The position numbers and the translations under genes are program-made. Below are positions 1-8,189 of a stretch of DNA of 64,000 nt, in pieces; within the stretch, counting starts at the first letter, position 1; each line of letters starts with the position of its first letter. The stretch lies in contig NZ_WMIB01000019.1 of NCBI RefSeq assembly GCF_009711125.1, positions 1-64,000 of the forward strand, written 5' to 3'. This stretch comes from Metabacillus mangrovi. Lineage in GTDB: Bacteria > Bacillota > Bacilli > Bacillales > Bacillaceae. The notes under the pieces were generated by a model, which did no database searches, was not told where the DNA came from, and was given only the letters and a program-made list of their open reading frames with translations.

Positions 1-213
1 GAAGAAGTTATCCGAACGTATCAGCTTAGAGAGAAATATCTATTGGACCTTAATACTCAGGTTAATGGAGCAAGAAATGCTGGAAGAACCGATGCAAAGT
101 TTGAAATAGCCAAAAACATGCTCCAGTCTCAGAGTCTGTCTGTACAAGATGTTGCTAAATTCACTGGACTGCCCTTGGATAAAGTAATTCAGCTTGAAAA
201 AGAAGTGCGTTAA
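1..213 (+). pseudogene. 3' fragment of an Rpn/PD-(D/E)XK transposase-like gene, copy 1 (cut by window edge)
   Basis: An open frame runs from base 1 to a TAA at 211-213 and ends in ...LDKVIQLEKEVR. The segment has the helical tail RTDAKFEIAKNMLQ followed by a short HTH-like stretch (LSVQDVAKFTGLPLDKV), which I associate with the C-termini of Rpn-family recombination-promoting nuclease/transposase proteins. The N-terminal nuclease domain, if present, lies outside the window. It could therefore be the end of an intact gene rather than a fragment. A near-identical copy follows at 255-467. Confidence 0.5.
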
Positions 214-467
214 GTGTCCAAAGCAGAGAGAAACTCCGCCGGCTGAGTGCTGATGAAGAAGTTATCCGAACGTATCAGCTTAGAGAGAAATATCTATTGG
301 ACCTTAATACTCAGGTTAATGGAGCAAGAAATGCTGGAAGAACCGATGCAAAGTTTGAAATAGCCAAAAACATGCTCCAGTCTCAGAGTCTGTCTGTACA
401 AGATGTTGCTAAATTCACTGGACTGCCCTTGGATAAAGTAATTGAGCTTGAAAAGGAAGTTCGCTAA
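214..467 (+). pseudogene. Second, tandem copy of the Rpn-like 3' end
   Basis: Bases 255-467 repeat 1-213 almost perfectly, with the same stop. Differences are confined to the last 25 bases or so (Q to E in the tail, plus silent changes). The bases before the repeat (216-254) stay in frame and read REKLRRLSADEE, which suits the natural sequence upstream of this tail. The unit is therefore about 254 bp of the same gene, with no start codon of its own. It is either a tandem duplication or two abutting truncated copies. Not expected to be functional alone. Confidence 0.55.
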
Positions 468-487
468 TTAAATGGACAGCACAACTG

Positions 488-517
488 GCAGCAGGAGAAA
501 ATCCTGCTGCCTTTTTT
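488..517 (+). terminator. Rho-independent terminator after the Rpn-like fragments
   Basis: GGCAGCAGGA and TCCTGCTGCC form a 10-bp stem with a GAAAA loop, followed by a T run. It ends transcription from the Rpn-like gene. Confidence 0.85.
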
Positions 518-620
518 AACGTTGGTTTTCACTATTTACCGCTAACACCTACAAGCACTTTAAATGCTTTCCGGCTTTTCTTAACATTTAGAAAAATTTT
601 AGTAGTAGAAAAATAATTCC

Positions 621-643
621 TATGATAAATTAATTTTATCATA
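621..643. promoter_or_regulatory. Perfect 9-bp palindrome before the GNAT gene
   Basis: TATGATAAA and TTTATCATA are separated by 5 bases and lie 23 bases before the TTG start at 666. It is AT-only apart from one G/C pair, so an operator for a dimeric repressor is more likely than a terminator. The regulator is unknown. Confidence 0.4.
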
Positions 644-665
644 TTTTTCCAAAAGGGGAATTCCT

Positions 666-1172
666 TTGATAACAGTAAAAAAAGCAGAGCAACGGCATGT
701 GAATGGAATTGTTAAGGTTTGCTCAGAAGGAAACCGCGATACATATGGCATCACCCATTCAACGGAGTACATTGAAAGGGTAATTCAGGAATTCTATAAC
801 CCGGAGCGGGTTCTTCACGAGGTCACTCATACAGACAGCGGATGGGACGGATATTATGTCGCTCTTGAAGAAGATACGGTCGTTGGCGCAATCGGCGGCG
901 GAATGATTGAGGAGGACAAAAGTGAAATTTATGTCCTTTACCTCAATCCGAATCGCCGCGGTGAAGGCATTGGCACCAAGCTCCTTCAAGCCTTTACTAA
1001 TGTCCAGAAAAGCAAGGGCGCCAGGCAGCAATGGCTTTCTGTTTCAAAAGGAAATGAGAAAGGCATCCCTTTTTACGAAGCAAGAGGATTTCAATTTGTA
1101 AGTGAGCAGAAAAGCTATGCAAGCGAAGAGGATGAGAGCTACGTGTCTTTGAGGTATTGCAGGAAGATATAA
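666..1172 (+). CDS. GNAT family N-acetyltransferase
   Basis: A 168-residue cytoplasmic protein with the acetyl-CoA-binding signature LYLNPNRRGEGIGTKLLQAF around residues 91-110 (R-R-G-E-G-I-G as the Q/RxxGxG/A loop) and the C-terminal strand GIPFYEARGFQFV typical of the fold. It should transfer an acetyl group from acetyl-CoA to a small-molecule or protein amine; the substrate cannot be told. The start is TTG with AAAAGGGGAA ending 5 bases upstream. The gene stands alone, with a palindrome upstream and small membrane-protein genes downstream. Confidence 0.85.
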   Translation: MITVKKAEQRHVNGIVKVCSEGNRDTYGITHSTEYIERVIQEFYNPERVLHEVTHTDSGWDGYYVALEEDTVVGAIGGGMIEEDKSEIYVLYLNPNRRGEGIGTKLLQAFTNVQKSKGARQQWLSVSKGNEKGIPFYEARGFQFVSEQKSYASEEDESYVSLRYCRKI

Positions 1173-1219
1173 GGACATATTGTGATTCTTACTTTTGGTG
1201 CATCTTGGAGGTGTAGATC

Positions 1220-1459
1220 GTGGACGAAACGAAGAATAGAAAACAAAATCCGTCGGGTGCTGCTGTTGGTTTTATTGTCTTCATCCCACTTTTGCTTGCC
1301 ATCTTCATCCCAACTTTTGCATGGGCTTATATAACAGGAACTGTATTATATGGGTATAGCATCTATTTAAACAGATACTCGAAAACTGTGGTGTTAAGAG
1401 AACTTGCCCTTTTGTCCATGTTTTTTCTTTTTGTTTTCTTGCTGGATCGATTCATATAA
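1220..1459 (+). CDS. Small two/three-helix membrane protein
   Basis: A 79-residue product with a GTG start preceded by TTGGAGGTG. After a polar N-terminus (DETKNRKQNPSG) come hydrophobic segments at about residues 14-42 and 58-79. The C-terminus ends inside the last segment (FFLFVFLLDRFI). I do not recognise a family. It ends 31 bases before the DUF5412-like gene in the same direction, so the two are probably co-transcribed. Confidence 0.6.
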   Translation: MDETKNRKQNPSGAAVGFIVFIPLLLAIFIPTFAWAYITGTVLYGYSIYLNRYSKTVVLRELALLSMFFLFVFLLDRFI

Positions 1460-1490
1460 AAGGCCTTCACGGCGGGAGGACACTCCAATT

Positions 1491-2048
1491 ATGATTATTG
1501 CCATTCTCGGTCTACTAATCGCTTTGCTGACTGTTCTGTTATTCATCACCTTCTGTGTTAAAATAATTGGCTTCCTTCTAAAAAAGAACCCTTTTCCGAA
1601 AAAATTGCTTATCACTGCTTCAACAGGTGTTATCCTAGTATTTTCTCTACTATTTTACCAAACCTATTTCTTCACATTCAGCTCCATCGACCGGAGCAAT
1701 ATGGAGCAAGGCCCGGGACCCGTTCCGTCGCCAAGCGGCAACTATTCAGCCCATGCGTTTTATGAACCTTATGGCGGTGCGGCGGGCGGAGTGAATGTGT
1801 GGGTGGAGATTACACACCATCAGGAGAAAGAAAAGGTAAAAACCATCTATTTTGCTGATGCAAAAATCGATTTTTCGATGAAATGGATCGATGATGACCA
1901 GCTTTCCATTGTGAACAACGATCCGGATTATCCGGATGAGGACCGGAGCATTGTATTAAAGCCAGATAAAGAGATTTATGATGAAAGCGGGCTGGCCTGC
2001 CAGAGCCTGCTGATGAAGGATGAGTATGAGAGGTGCTATCAGGATTAA
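1491..2048 (+). CDS. DUF5412-like membrane-anchored protein
   Basis: ATG at 1491 (GGGAGGA 10 bases upstream) gives 185 residues; the open frame extends 29 codons further upstream but without a ribosome site. Two hydrophobic helices (about residues 1-27 and 36-57) are followed by an extracytoplasmic domain containing PSGNYSAHAFYEPYGGAAGG and VWVEITHH. This is the pattern I associate with DUF5412, a family of unknown function in bacilli. A bidirectional terminator follows directly. Confidence 0.7.
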   Translation: MIIAILGLLIALLTVLLFITFCVKIIGFLLKKNPFPKKLLITASTGVILVFSLLFYQTYFFTFSSIDRSNMEQGPGPVPSPSGNYSAHAFYEPYGGAAGGVNVWVEITHHQEKEKVKTIYFADAKIDFSMKWIDDDQLSIVNNDPDYPDEDRSIVLKPDKEIYDESGLACQSLLMKDEYERCYQD

Positions 2049-2057
2049 TCTTATTCG

Positions 2058-2096
2058 AAAAAAACCCATGCAGAGTCACTTTCCGCTTGGGTTTTT
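2058..2096. terminator. Bidirectional terminator
   Basis: AAACCCATGC pairs with GCTTGGGTTT (one mismatch), with A and T runs on either side. It serves the DUF5412-like gene on the plus strand and the short peptide gene on the minus strand. Confidence 0.75.
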
Positions 2097-2098
2097 CA

Positions 2099-2173
2099 TC
2101 ATTTTTGCTCCTTAATAAAAACACCCGCAAACGTCACAACCAACCCGACCACAAAAATAACCTGAGCAGTCAT
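2099..2173 (-). CDS. 24-residue single-helix membrane peptide
   Basis: A minus-strand ATG at 2173 is preceded by GGAGGAATCGCG. It encodes MTAQVIFVVGLVVTFAGVF and then IKEQK before TGA: one hydrophobic helix with a short basic tail. The good Shine-Dalgarno sequence and the terminator immediately after the stop support a real gene. Function unknown; it may be a small membrane regulator or a toxin-like peptide. Confidence 0.45.
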   Translation of the reverse strand: MTAQVIFVVGLVVTFAGVFIKEQK

Positions 2174-2309
2174 CGCGATTCCTCCGTCGTAATCCGCTAG
2201 GTTTTGGACAAACAGCCCCAGCAACAGAATGAATCTCCTTTTTCATGACTTGTCTATAAAAACGAACCTGCTGCGGAATTTCATGCTTACATTTCAACTC
2301 AGAGTCTGT

Positions 2310-4073
2310 CTATGACTTCCTCAGATGTCTTTCTCCCCGCTCCCCTCCCAAAGGAAATTCAAGCCGAAATACAGTGCCCTTATCTTTTACAGAAGACACA
2401 TGAATGGTGCCGCCGTGAAGTTCGGCTATGGCGCGGGCAATGCTCATGCCGAGACCGGCGCCTTCTGTCTGCTCATCTGTGCTTGTGCCGCGGAAGTAGC
2501 GGTCGAAGAGGTACCGGACCGTTTCTTCGTCCATTCCGGCACCGTTGTCAGAGATCGTGACAATGGCTGATTCGCCGTGTCTGCTGACTGAGGCGGTGAT
2601 GCTTGTTCCCTTTGGGTTATGCTTGATGCCGTTATAGATCAGGTTATCGAGCATCCGCTCAAACCAGCGCCGGTCTGCATGGATGTATAGATTTGAATCT
2701 GTGCCTTTAAAGGTAAATGGAACATCCTCAAGGGTTAGGTCGTTAGCAAACTTCAGCATGATGTCCCGTATAAGTTCATTCAGTTCCGCAGGCTTCAGCT
2801 GATGGGGGAGTGACTGGTTTTTGAGCTGGAAGGCAAGGGAGAAATCCTCGATCAGCGCCGTCATATAATCTCCTTTTTCCCTGATCATCTTTCCCATGTC
2901 CAGGAGCTCTTCATCGGTCCAGCGGTATTGTCCGCTTTCGAGCAGATGGGCATAGCCTTGGATCGTGGAAAGAGGTGTCCTGAGATCGTGGGAAATGCCA
3001 GTCATCCACTCTTCACGCGTTTTTTCCAGCCGGTCTCTTTCCTTCTCTGTTGCAGAAAGCTTTTCGGCCATTTCGTAGAAAGCACCGATCACTTCTTGAT
3101 AAAGCTTGTACCTCAGGCGCAATTTTCCATTTCTCTTGAAAACCTTTTTCCGCTCTTTTTCTGTGAGTACTTCCCCGTACTTTCCGTGGCCCATTCTTTC
3201 AAGCCAGCTGGTGAAGAGAAGGAGGGGCTGGCTGTACCTGAAGCCCTGCCAGAAGGAAATGCCTAACGTTAAGGTGAGCAGGACAACTGCTGCGATAATG
3301 ATGAGCTTTATCATTTCGGAAAAAATGGAGAAGGCCACTGGCTCTGCACCTTGCTTCGGTGTATTTAGAATCCAAGTAAGACCGGATTTCGGATCAATGA
3401 AGATCGTTGAGTGGGTATCGAATTTTCCCGGTGACGTTGTCCTGACTAGCACGTCCAGCGGCTTGTAGACCTCTTTCATCTTATCAGAGGTCGACTGGAC
3501 CACTTTCCCCTCCTGGTTTATTACCTGGATGGACCCTTCCACCTTCTTTAATTCCTCTTTCAGCTGTTTAAGGTTATCACCGGAAATCCTGCCGTTGCTT
3601 GAATACAGTGAAAACCAGCGCTGAAGGCTTTCCCGCTCCTTGTTTTCATATCCGAGCATATAAAAATACGGATCTTTGAAGGTAGTGTCAACCTGAGAGT
3701 ATACGTAGAATCCTTCATAATAGTTCGTTTTTTCAATCTGGAGAATCTCGGTGACTGAGTAGGAGTCAGGCAGGAGTTCAGGTGTATTTTCTGACCCGAT
3801 GACGTCTCCTTCCATATCAACTACCTGCACCCATAGATTTCGGTCTTGCAGCTGTTGTTTCCACGTATCGCTGATGGTGGCCTTATTTTTCTCGATCTGC
3901 GTATCGATCGCAATGTTTTCAAGGGCACCGGCAGGGAAGTTTTGCTTCATTGCTTCTCTATTTAAATGCGTCAGAAGCACAAATAGAAGCACGAGAGAAA
4001 TAATCGCAACAAATACAATGATGGAAATAAACTGAAGAGAGAAGTGAAAAGCCAGCCTACGCCTTAGTGACAT
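2310..4073 (-). CDS. Sensor histidine kinase
   Basis: 587 residues. A membrane helix at about 13-36 and another at about 252-275 bracket a roughly 215-residue extracellular sensor domain. The cytoplasmic part has the phosphoacceptor box GISHDLRTPLSTIQG (His about 362), the N box (NLIYNGIKHN, about 477-486), DNGAGMD (about 509-515), the F box YLFDRYFRG and the G2 box GAGLGMSIA. All catalytic boxes are intact. It overlaps its response regulator at position 4073. The signal is unknown; the large extracellular domain suggests an external cue. A C-terminal basic tail (RGERHLRKS) follows the ATPase domain. Confidence 0.92.
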   Translation of the reverse strand: MSLRRRLAFHFSLQFISIIVFVAIISLVLLFVLLTHLNREAMKQNFPAGALENIAIDTQIEKNKATISDTWKQQLQDRNLWVQVVDMEGDVIGSENTPELLPDSYSVTEILQIEKTNYYEGFYVYSQVDTTFKDPYFYMLGYENKERESLQRWFSLYSSNGRISGDNLKQLKEELKKVEGSIQVINQEGKVVQSTSDKMKEVYKPLDVLVRTTSPGKFDTHSTIFIDPKSGLTWILNTPKQGAEPVAFSIFSEMIKLIIIAAVVLLTLTLGISFWQGFRYSQPLLLFTSWLERMGHGKYGEVLTEKERKKVFKRNGKLRLRYKLYQEVIGAFYEMAEKLSATEKERDRLEKTREEWMTGISHDLRTPLSTIQGYAHLLESGQYRWTDEELLDMGKMIREKGDYMTALIEDFSLAFQLKNQSLPHQLKPAELNELIRDIMLKFANDLTLEDVPFTFKGTDSNLYIHADRRWFERMLDNLIYNGIKHNPKGTSITASVSRHGESAIVTISDNGAGMDEETVRYLFDRYFRGTSTDEQTEGAGLGMSIARAIAELHGGTIHVSSVKDKGTVFRLEFPLGGERGERHLRKS

Positions 4074-4783
4074 CAGCCCTTTTTCCCCTTGACCAGCTTG
4101 TAGCCCAGACCACGTACGGTCACGAGCAGTTCAGGATGGCTCGGGTCTTTCTCGATTCTTTCCCGGATTCTTCGAATGTGTACAGTGACGGTATTGTCAT
4201 CCACAAAGCTGTCAAAGCCCCATACCGCTTCAAGCATCTTCGTCTTAGACAGGACGGTATTGGGATGCTGGCACAGATACTGCAGCAGGAGAAATACCTG
4301 GGCAGGCGTCTGCACGGCCTCGCCATCGACAATCAGTTCCCCTGCCTCCTCATCCAGGATAAAGCGTCCGAAATCATGCTTCCTGCCCGTCTCTTTTAAG
4401 GAATGGGAAGGAGCTTGGTTCCGCCGGAGCCTCGCCTTAATTCTCGCTGCGATTTCAAGCGGATTGAAGGGCTTGGTTATGTAATCATCCCCGCCAATCG
4501 CAAATCCTGTCAGCACATCAAGGTCGGAGACGCGTGCTGTCAAAAAGAGAATATAAGCATCGGAGATTTCCCTGATTTTCGGGCAGATCGCAAAACCGCT
4601 CTGTCCGGGAAGCGTCACATCAAGAACTACAATATCAATGGGATTTCGGGAAACGCACTCAAGCGCCTCTTCTGCAGTAAAAGCTGAATGTATATGGGTA
4701 AATCCTTCTTTTCTAAGAACGGTTTCCATTAACTTCACGATTGATCTCTCATCGTCTACTAACAAAATTTCCGCATTCTCCAC
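4073..4783 (-). CDS. OmpR-family response regulator
   Basis: The GTG start at 4783 (GAGGTGG upstream) gives 236 residues; the upstream extension to 4813 has no ribosome site. The receiver domain has acidic DDE near the N-terminus, the phosphorylation site in IDIVVLDVTLPG, a Thr in LFLTARV and Lys in ITKPFNP. The C-terminal winged helix carries LEAVWGFDSFVDDNTVTVHI and ends VRGLGYKLVKGKKG. Its coding sequence overlaps that of the downstream kinase. It is divergent from the CPBP gene at 4978, which makes that gene a possible target, although no repeat motif was identified in the 195-bp gap. Confidence 0.93.
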   Translation of the reverse strand: MENAEILLVDDERSIVKLMETVLRKEGFTHIHSAFTAEEALECVSRNPIDIVVLDVTLPGQSGFAICPKIREISDAYILFLTARVSDLDVLTGFAIGGDDYITKPFNPLEIAARIKARLRRNQAPSHSLKETGRKHDFGRFILDEEAGELIVDGEAVQTPAQVFLLLQYLCQHPNTVLSKTKMLEAVWGFDSFVDDNTVTVHIRRIRERIEKDPSHPELLVTVRGLGYKLVKGKKG

Positions 4784-4977
4784 TTTTATCCACCTCGATG
4801 AATATCGTAGCACACAAACCTTACGAGCATATTAACAACTTTCCTTAAAGTTTATCAGCTAGTAAACTCCTGTTTCTTTAAGAGAAATAGAGGCAGTCTA
4901 TACTGAGTAATAGAATTTAAATTTCCTGAGGGATCCCTAGAAGATTACTGAAAAAAATAAATCGGAGGATGAACCCT

Positions 4978-5940
4978 ATGTCACAAGAAAAAAGAAATGA
5001 AGAGGAAAACAATGCGGCTGGAGGTACAGTTTTGAAGAATGCCCGGCCGGCCTATGATCGCACCAGACCATTCGGTGCCCACATCCGTATGAGCTGGTGG
5101 AAACCACTCGCAATCATCGTTGTCCCGTCGGTGCTGCTGATTGTCGTGCAAGTCTTGTTCCGAATGGCCGTTGGCCTAATTGAGGGCAGCGACGAACCGC
5201 TGTCAGCGGCCTATACACCGTTGAGGTTTCTATCCGACAGCTTGAGTATAGGGGTCACAGGAGTACTGGCGGTCTTGCTCCTGGCATGGTTGGCCAAAGT
5301 ACCTTGGCGCAGCCTGCTCAGCTCACCGCGGGCATTCGACAGACGGCGCTTAGTTCAGTACCTGATCGGCGGGGCGCTGCTTGTGGGCGCTGGGATAGGT
5401 GTGATCGCGCTCGTCGCACCCGAAGCCCCGGGATGGACGGCCTTCGGTTTCACTGGCACAACAATGGCTATGCTTGTCGTCACCTTCTTCTTCACTCCGA
5501 TACAGTCCATAGGTGAAGAACTGATGTATCGAAGCGCCGTCATGCCTGCAGCTGCGTCATGGGTCCGTCCAGTTCTCCCTGCCTTAGCCGTCGGGCTCTT
5601 GGTTTCCAGCTTTCACTTCGCGGTCATGCACGGTTCGACTGACCCCTGGCTGTTCGGGTACTTCTTCGTTGTCGGTACCTCGACAGCGCTAATAGCGATC
5701 ATCAGCCGAGGCATTGAGGCATCGATCGCGTTCCACGTCGCCAACAACGTCATGATGTCAACCGTTAACTCGCTTATGGCGGGTGGCAAAGTATACGCCT
5801 TGGACCGTTCCACGGAAACCGGAGATCCATCCCTGCTTATTCTCGCCGCGGTAAACATCGCCATGGTCGCCTTTGTCTGGATGCGCGAACAGCGGGCGGG
5901 CACTGCCACGCATCAGGGCTTGACGAATGATCATTCTTAA
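4978..5940 (+). CDS. CPBP-type intramembrane glutamic endopeptidase (Abi family), GC-rich
   Basis: The ATG at 4978 is placed 8 bases after GGAGGA; an in-frame ATG at 4969 overlaps that site. The 320-residue polytopic membrane protein has all three catalytic motifs: EELMYR (EExxxR), FAVMH (FxxxH) and HVANN (HxxxN). Such proteases process prenylated or peptide substrates and are often immunity or maturation factors near bacteriocin genes. The N-terminal 30 residues are polar and Asn/Glu-rich. Codon choice is strikingly GC-rich (many GCC, GTC, CGC) compared with every neighbour, which suggests transfer from a high-GC donor. Confidence 0.9.
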   Translation: MSQEKRNEEENNAAGGTVLKNARPAYDRTRPFGAHIRMSWWKPLAIIVVPSVLLIVVQVLFRMAVGLIEGSDEPLSAAYTPLRFLSDSLSIGVTGVLAVLLLAWLAKVPWRSLLSSPRAFDRRRLVQYLIGGALLVGAGIGVIALVAPEAPGWTAFGFTGTTMAMLVVTFFFTPIQSIGEELMYRSAVMPAAASWVRPVLPALAVGLLVSSFHFAVMHGSTDPWLFGYFFVVGTSTALIAIISRGIEASIAFHVANNVMMSTVNSLMAGGKVYALDRSTETGDPSLLILAAVNIAMVAFVWMREQRAGTATHQGLTNDHS

Positions 5941-6198
5941 AGTGACACATATTACGGGTCACCTATTAATGGAGCAGGTGAGGTTGCCATAACTGCAAAT
6001 GGGGAATTAAAAATAATAAACATCCGGTGCCCTTTGTCCTCATTTGTATACACTTGACTGAGATTTCAAATAAGTGGATCCCCAAGGAGGTGTTGACAGT
6101 CTTTACGTTCTATAGAGTGTAACCGTATTAAGAAAATAATTCTAAAAATGGAATTGTTCACACACACGTTTTTTAATTCTTTCAAAGGGTGATGATTT

Positions 6199-6912
6199 AT
6201 GTTGAATTCTCCCCAGTTAAATACATCAGGAAAAACGGTAAGGAACGACAAGGAGCCTGGATGGCCTGAGATTGGAATAATGGGCCTCGCCTATATTGTT
6301 CTTGTGCTTGGGATCGCCCAAATCATTAATATGACCACGGAGGATGCTTCGGTTATAAGCGGAATCAGTTTTGCTGCATTATCCGGTTTAGCCGGATTAG
6401 GTGCTTTCCTTGCGGCTTATGTTTTGCGGATTCGCTCATGGGAAGCTTTTGGCATACGGGGGACATCTGGAAGGTGGCTGCTGGCTGGCCTTGGTTTCGG
6501 GATCGGTGTTTTGTTGTTTACTCGTGGTTTTGCTTTGATTATGTACTATTTAGGGTTTAGCGGCAGCACCCAGGCGTCTTATGAATCTGCAGCGAGTGGA
6601 GGCACTCTTGCTTTCATCGCACAATTTTTAATGATTGCTGTATTGACGCCGATCGGTGAAGAATTTGCTTTCCGCGCCGTTTTAACCAATGCGCTGAAAA
6701 AGTATGGTCCATGGATCAGCATCATTGGCAGTGCTCTTATTTTTGCCACGGTTCACGGTTTGAATGAAGTATGGGTAGCTGCTTTCGTGACCGGTCTGGC
6801 TGCCGGTTATTTGTTTTACCGGACGGGATCAGTGTGGCCCGGAGTTATTGTCCATGCAACCTACAATGGATCAATCACCATACTGACTGCAGTTGTGGCG
6901 AATTATCTTTAA
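6199..6912 (+). CDS. CPBP-type intramembrane glutamic endopeptidase
   Basis: A 237-residue membrane protein with an AAAGGGTG ribosome site. It carries EEFAFR (EExxxR), FATVH (FxxxH) and HATYN (HxxxN), the CPBP active-site set, among six or more hydrophobic segments. Codon use is ordinary for the window, unlike the preceding CPBP gene, so the two are not a recent duplication. It is followed 39 bases later by a DUF418 gene in the same direction and probably shares its transcript. Confidence 0.9.
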   Translation: MLNSPQLNTSGKTVRNDKEPGWPEIGIMGLAYIVLVLGIAQIINMTTEDASVISGISFAALSGLAGLGAFLAAYVLRIRSWEAFGIRGTSGRWLLAGLGFGIGVLLFTRGFALIMYYLGFSGSTQASYESAASGGTLAFIAQFLMIAVLTPIGEEFAFRAVLTNALKKYGPWISIIGSALIFATVHGLNEVWVAAFVTGLAAGYLFYRTGSVWPGVIVHATYNGSITILTAVVANYL

Positions 6913-6951
6913 CTTCTATCGTTGGAGAAATGAAAAAAGGGGTCAGTAATA

Positions 6952-8010
6952 ATGGAACCAACTATAAATAAGGAACGAATGGATGTTATTGACTTAATTA
7001 GAGGATTTGCCTTGATGGGGCTTCCTTTTGTTAATGTGCTTGCTCTTTGGAGAACAAACGTTAATTTATCAGGAACACAACTGGATATTTGGGTTCAGCG
7101 TTTTCTGTATTTGTTTGTTGAAGGACGTTTTTACGCAATATTTTCCTTTTTGTTCGGATTGGGACTTTGGATTTTCTTATCCAGGGCAAAAGAAAAAAGG
7201 GACCATCCAACTGCCCTTTTTATTCGGCGTATGCTGTTTTTGTTTGCAGCAGGAGTAGTGCATCAGCTCATAAACCCTGGTGAAGCCTTGCTAGTCTATG
7301 CAATCATGAGTCTTCCTGTTTTTTTCCTTCATAGGATCCCAAAGTGGATTAACTTAGTGGCAGGTATAGCAGGGGTGATTATATTGAGTTACCTGGGGAA
7401 CAAACTGCTGACAACCTTGCCCTTAATGGTGCTGGGTCTCGCATTCGGGCAATATCGTGTATTTGAATATTTATTAAAAAATCGTAAAATGTGGACGATA
7501 GCTGCTATTCTTTCATTTGCTGCCACTTGTATTCTATCCGTTTTTCTTTGGCAAGAAGCTCCTGACGATGGATCCGTAAAACGTCTGGAAGGAATTGAGT
7601 TATCTGAAGCACAAGTCGACTCGAACGTTGCCTTTTATGCCTACACAGAGTTGTCCTTAGCATTTGCTCCGTTTTTCTCTGTTTTTTATGTCAGTTTTCT
7701 TGTTTTGCTCTACCCTCTTGCAGGGAAATGGTTATCTCCTTTACATGCATTCGGACGAATGGCGTTTACAAACTACATTGGTCAATCCGTTATCCTGATT
7801 CTCCTTGCTCTGTTTATTCCAGTTAATTCGGTTGTACCATACACAACTGCAACAATTACGTGTCTCCTTGTAGTAATCGTGCAAATCATAGCTTCTTCGT
7901 ACTGGCTTGCGTTTTTTAAATATGGGCCGTTAGAATGGCTGTGGAGATGTGGAACTTATGGTAGATGGCTTTCAATCCGAAGAAAAAGAGCGGCAGCCAA
8001 TGCGAATTAA
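6952..8010 (+). CDS. DUF418 family membrane protein
   Basis: 352 residues. The N-terminus ERMDVIDLIRGFALMGLPFV and the late segment FGRMAFTNYIGQSVI are typical of DUF418 (YeiB-like) proteins, which have about eight or nine membrane helices and no established biochemical activity. Start ATG at 6952 with GGGG upstream. The gene is transcribed with the CPBP protease and followed by a clear terminator. Confidence 0.88.
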   Translation: MEPTINKERMDVIDLIRGFALMGLPFVNVLALWRTNVNLSGTQLDIWVQRFLYLFVEGRFYAIFSFLFGLGLWIFLSRAKEKRDHPTALFIRRMLFLFAAGVVHQLINPGEALLVYAIMSLPVFFLHRIPKWINLVAGIAGVIILSYLGNKLLTTLPLMVLGLAFGQYRVFEYLLKNRKMWTIAAILSFAATCILSVFLWQEAPDDGSVKRLEGIELSEAQVDSNVAFYAYTELSLAFAPFFSVFYVSFLVLLYPLAGKWLSPLHAFGRMAFTNYIGQSVILILLALFIPVNSVVPYTTATITCLLVVIVQIIASSYWLAFFKYGPLEWLWRCGTYGRWLSIRRKRAAANAN

Positions 8011-8099
8011 GAAACAATGGACGCAACTGTAAAGTGAATATTCTTTACCTTAATTAGCTATCGGGTCGCGTACGTTCAAAAAGAAAAAATAAGTCAAAC

Positions 8100-8131
8100 A
8101 GAACTTCCGGTTTTATGGAAGTTCCGTTTTT
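8100..8131 (+). terminator. Terminator after the DUF418 gene
   Basis: GAACTTCC and GGAAGTTC form an 8-bp stem followed by a T run. Confidence 0.8.
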
Positions 8132-8189
8132 CGATCAATATCAACAACTTTAACTGGTTTATGCTTTATAAGCTATTATCCACTTTACC

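Noticed and set aside
6093-6121. TTGACA followed by TCTATAGAGTG, a possible MerR-type promoter before the second CPBP gene
   Set aside because: No acceptable -10 at 16-20 bases and no clear palindrome; too weak to annotate.
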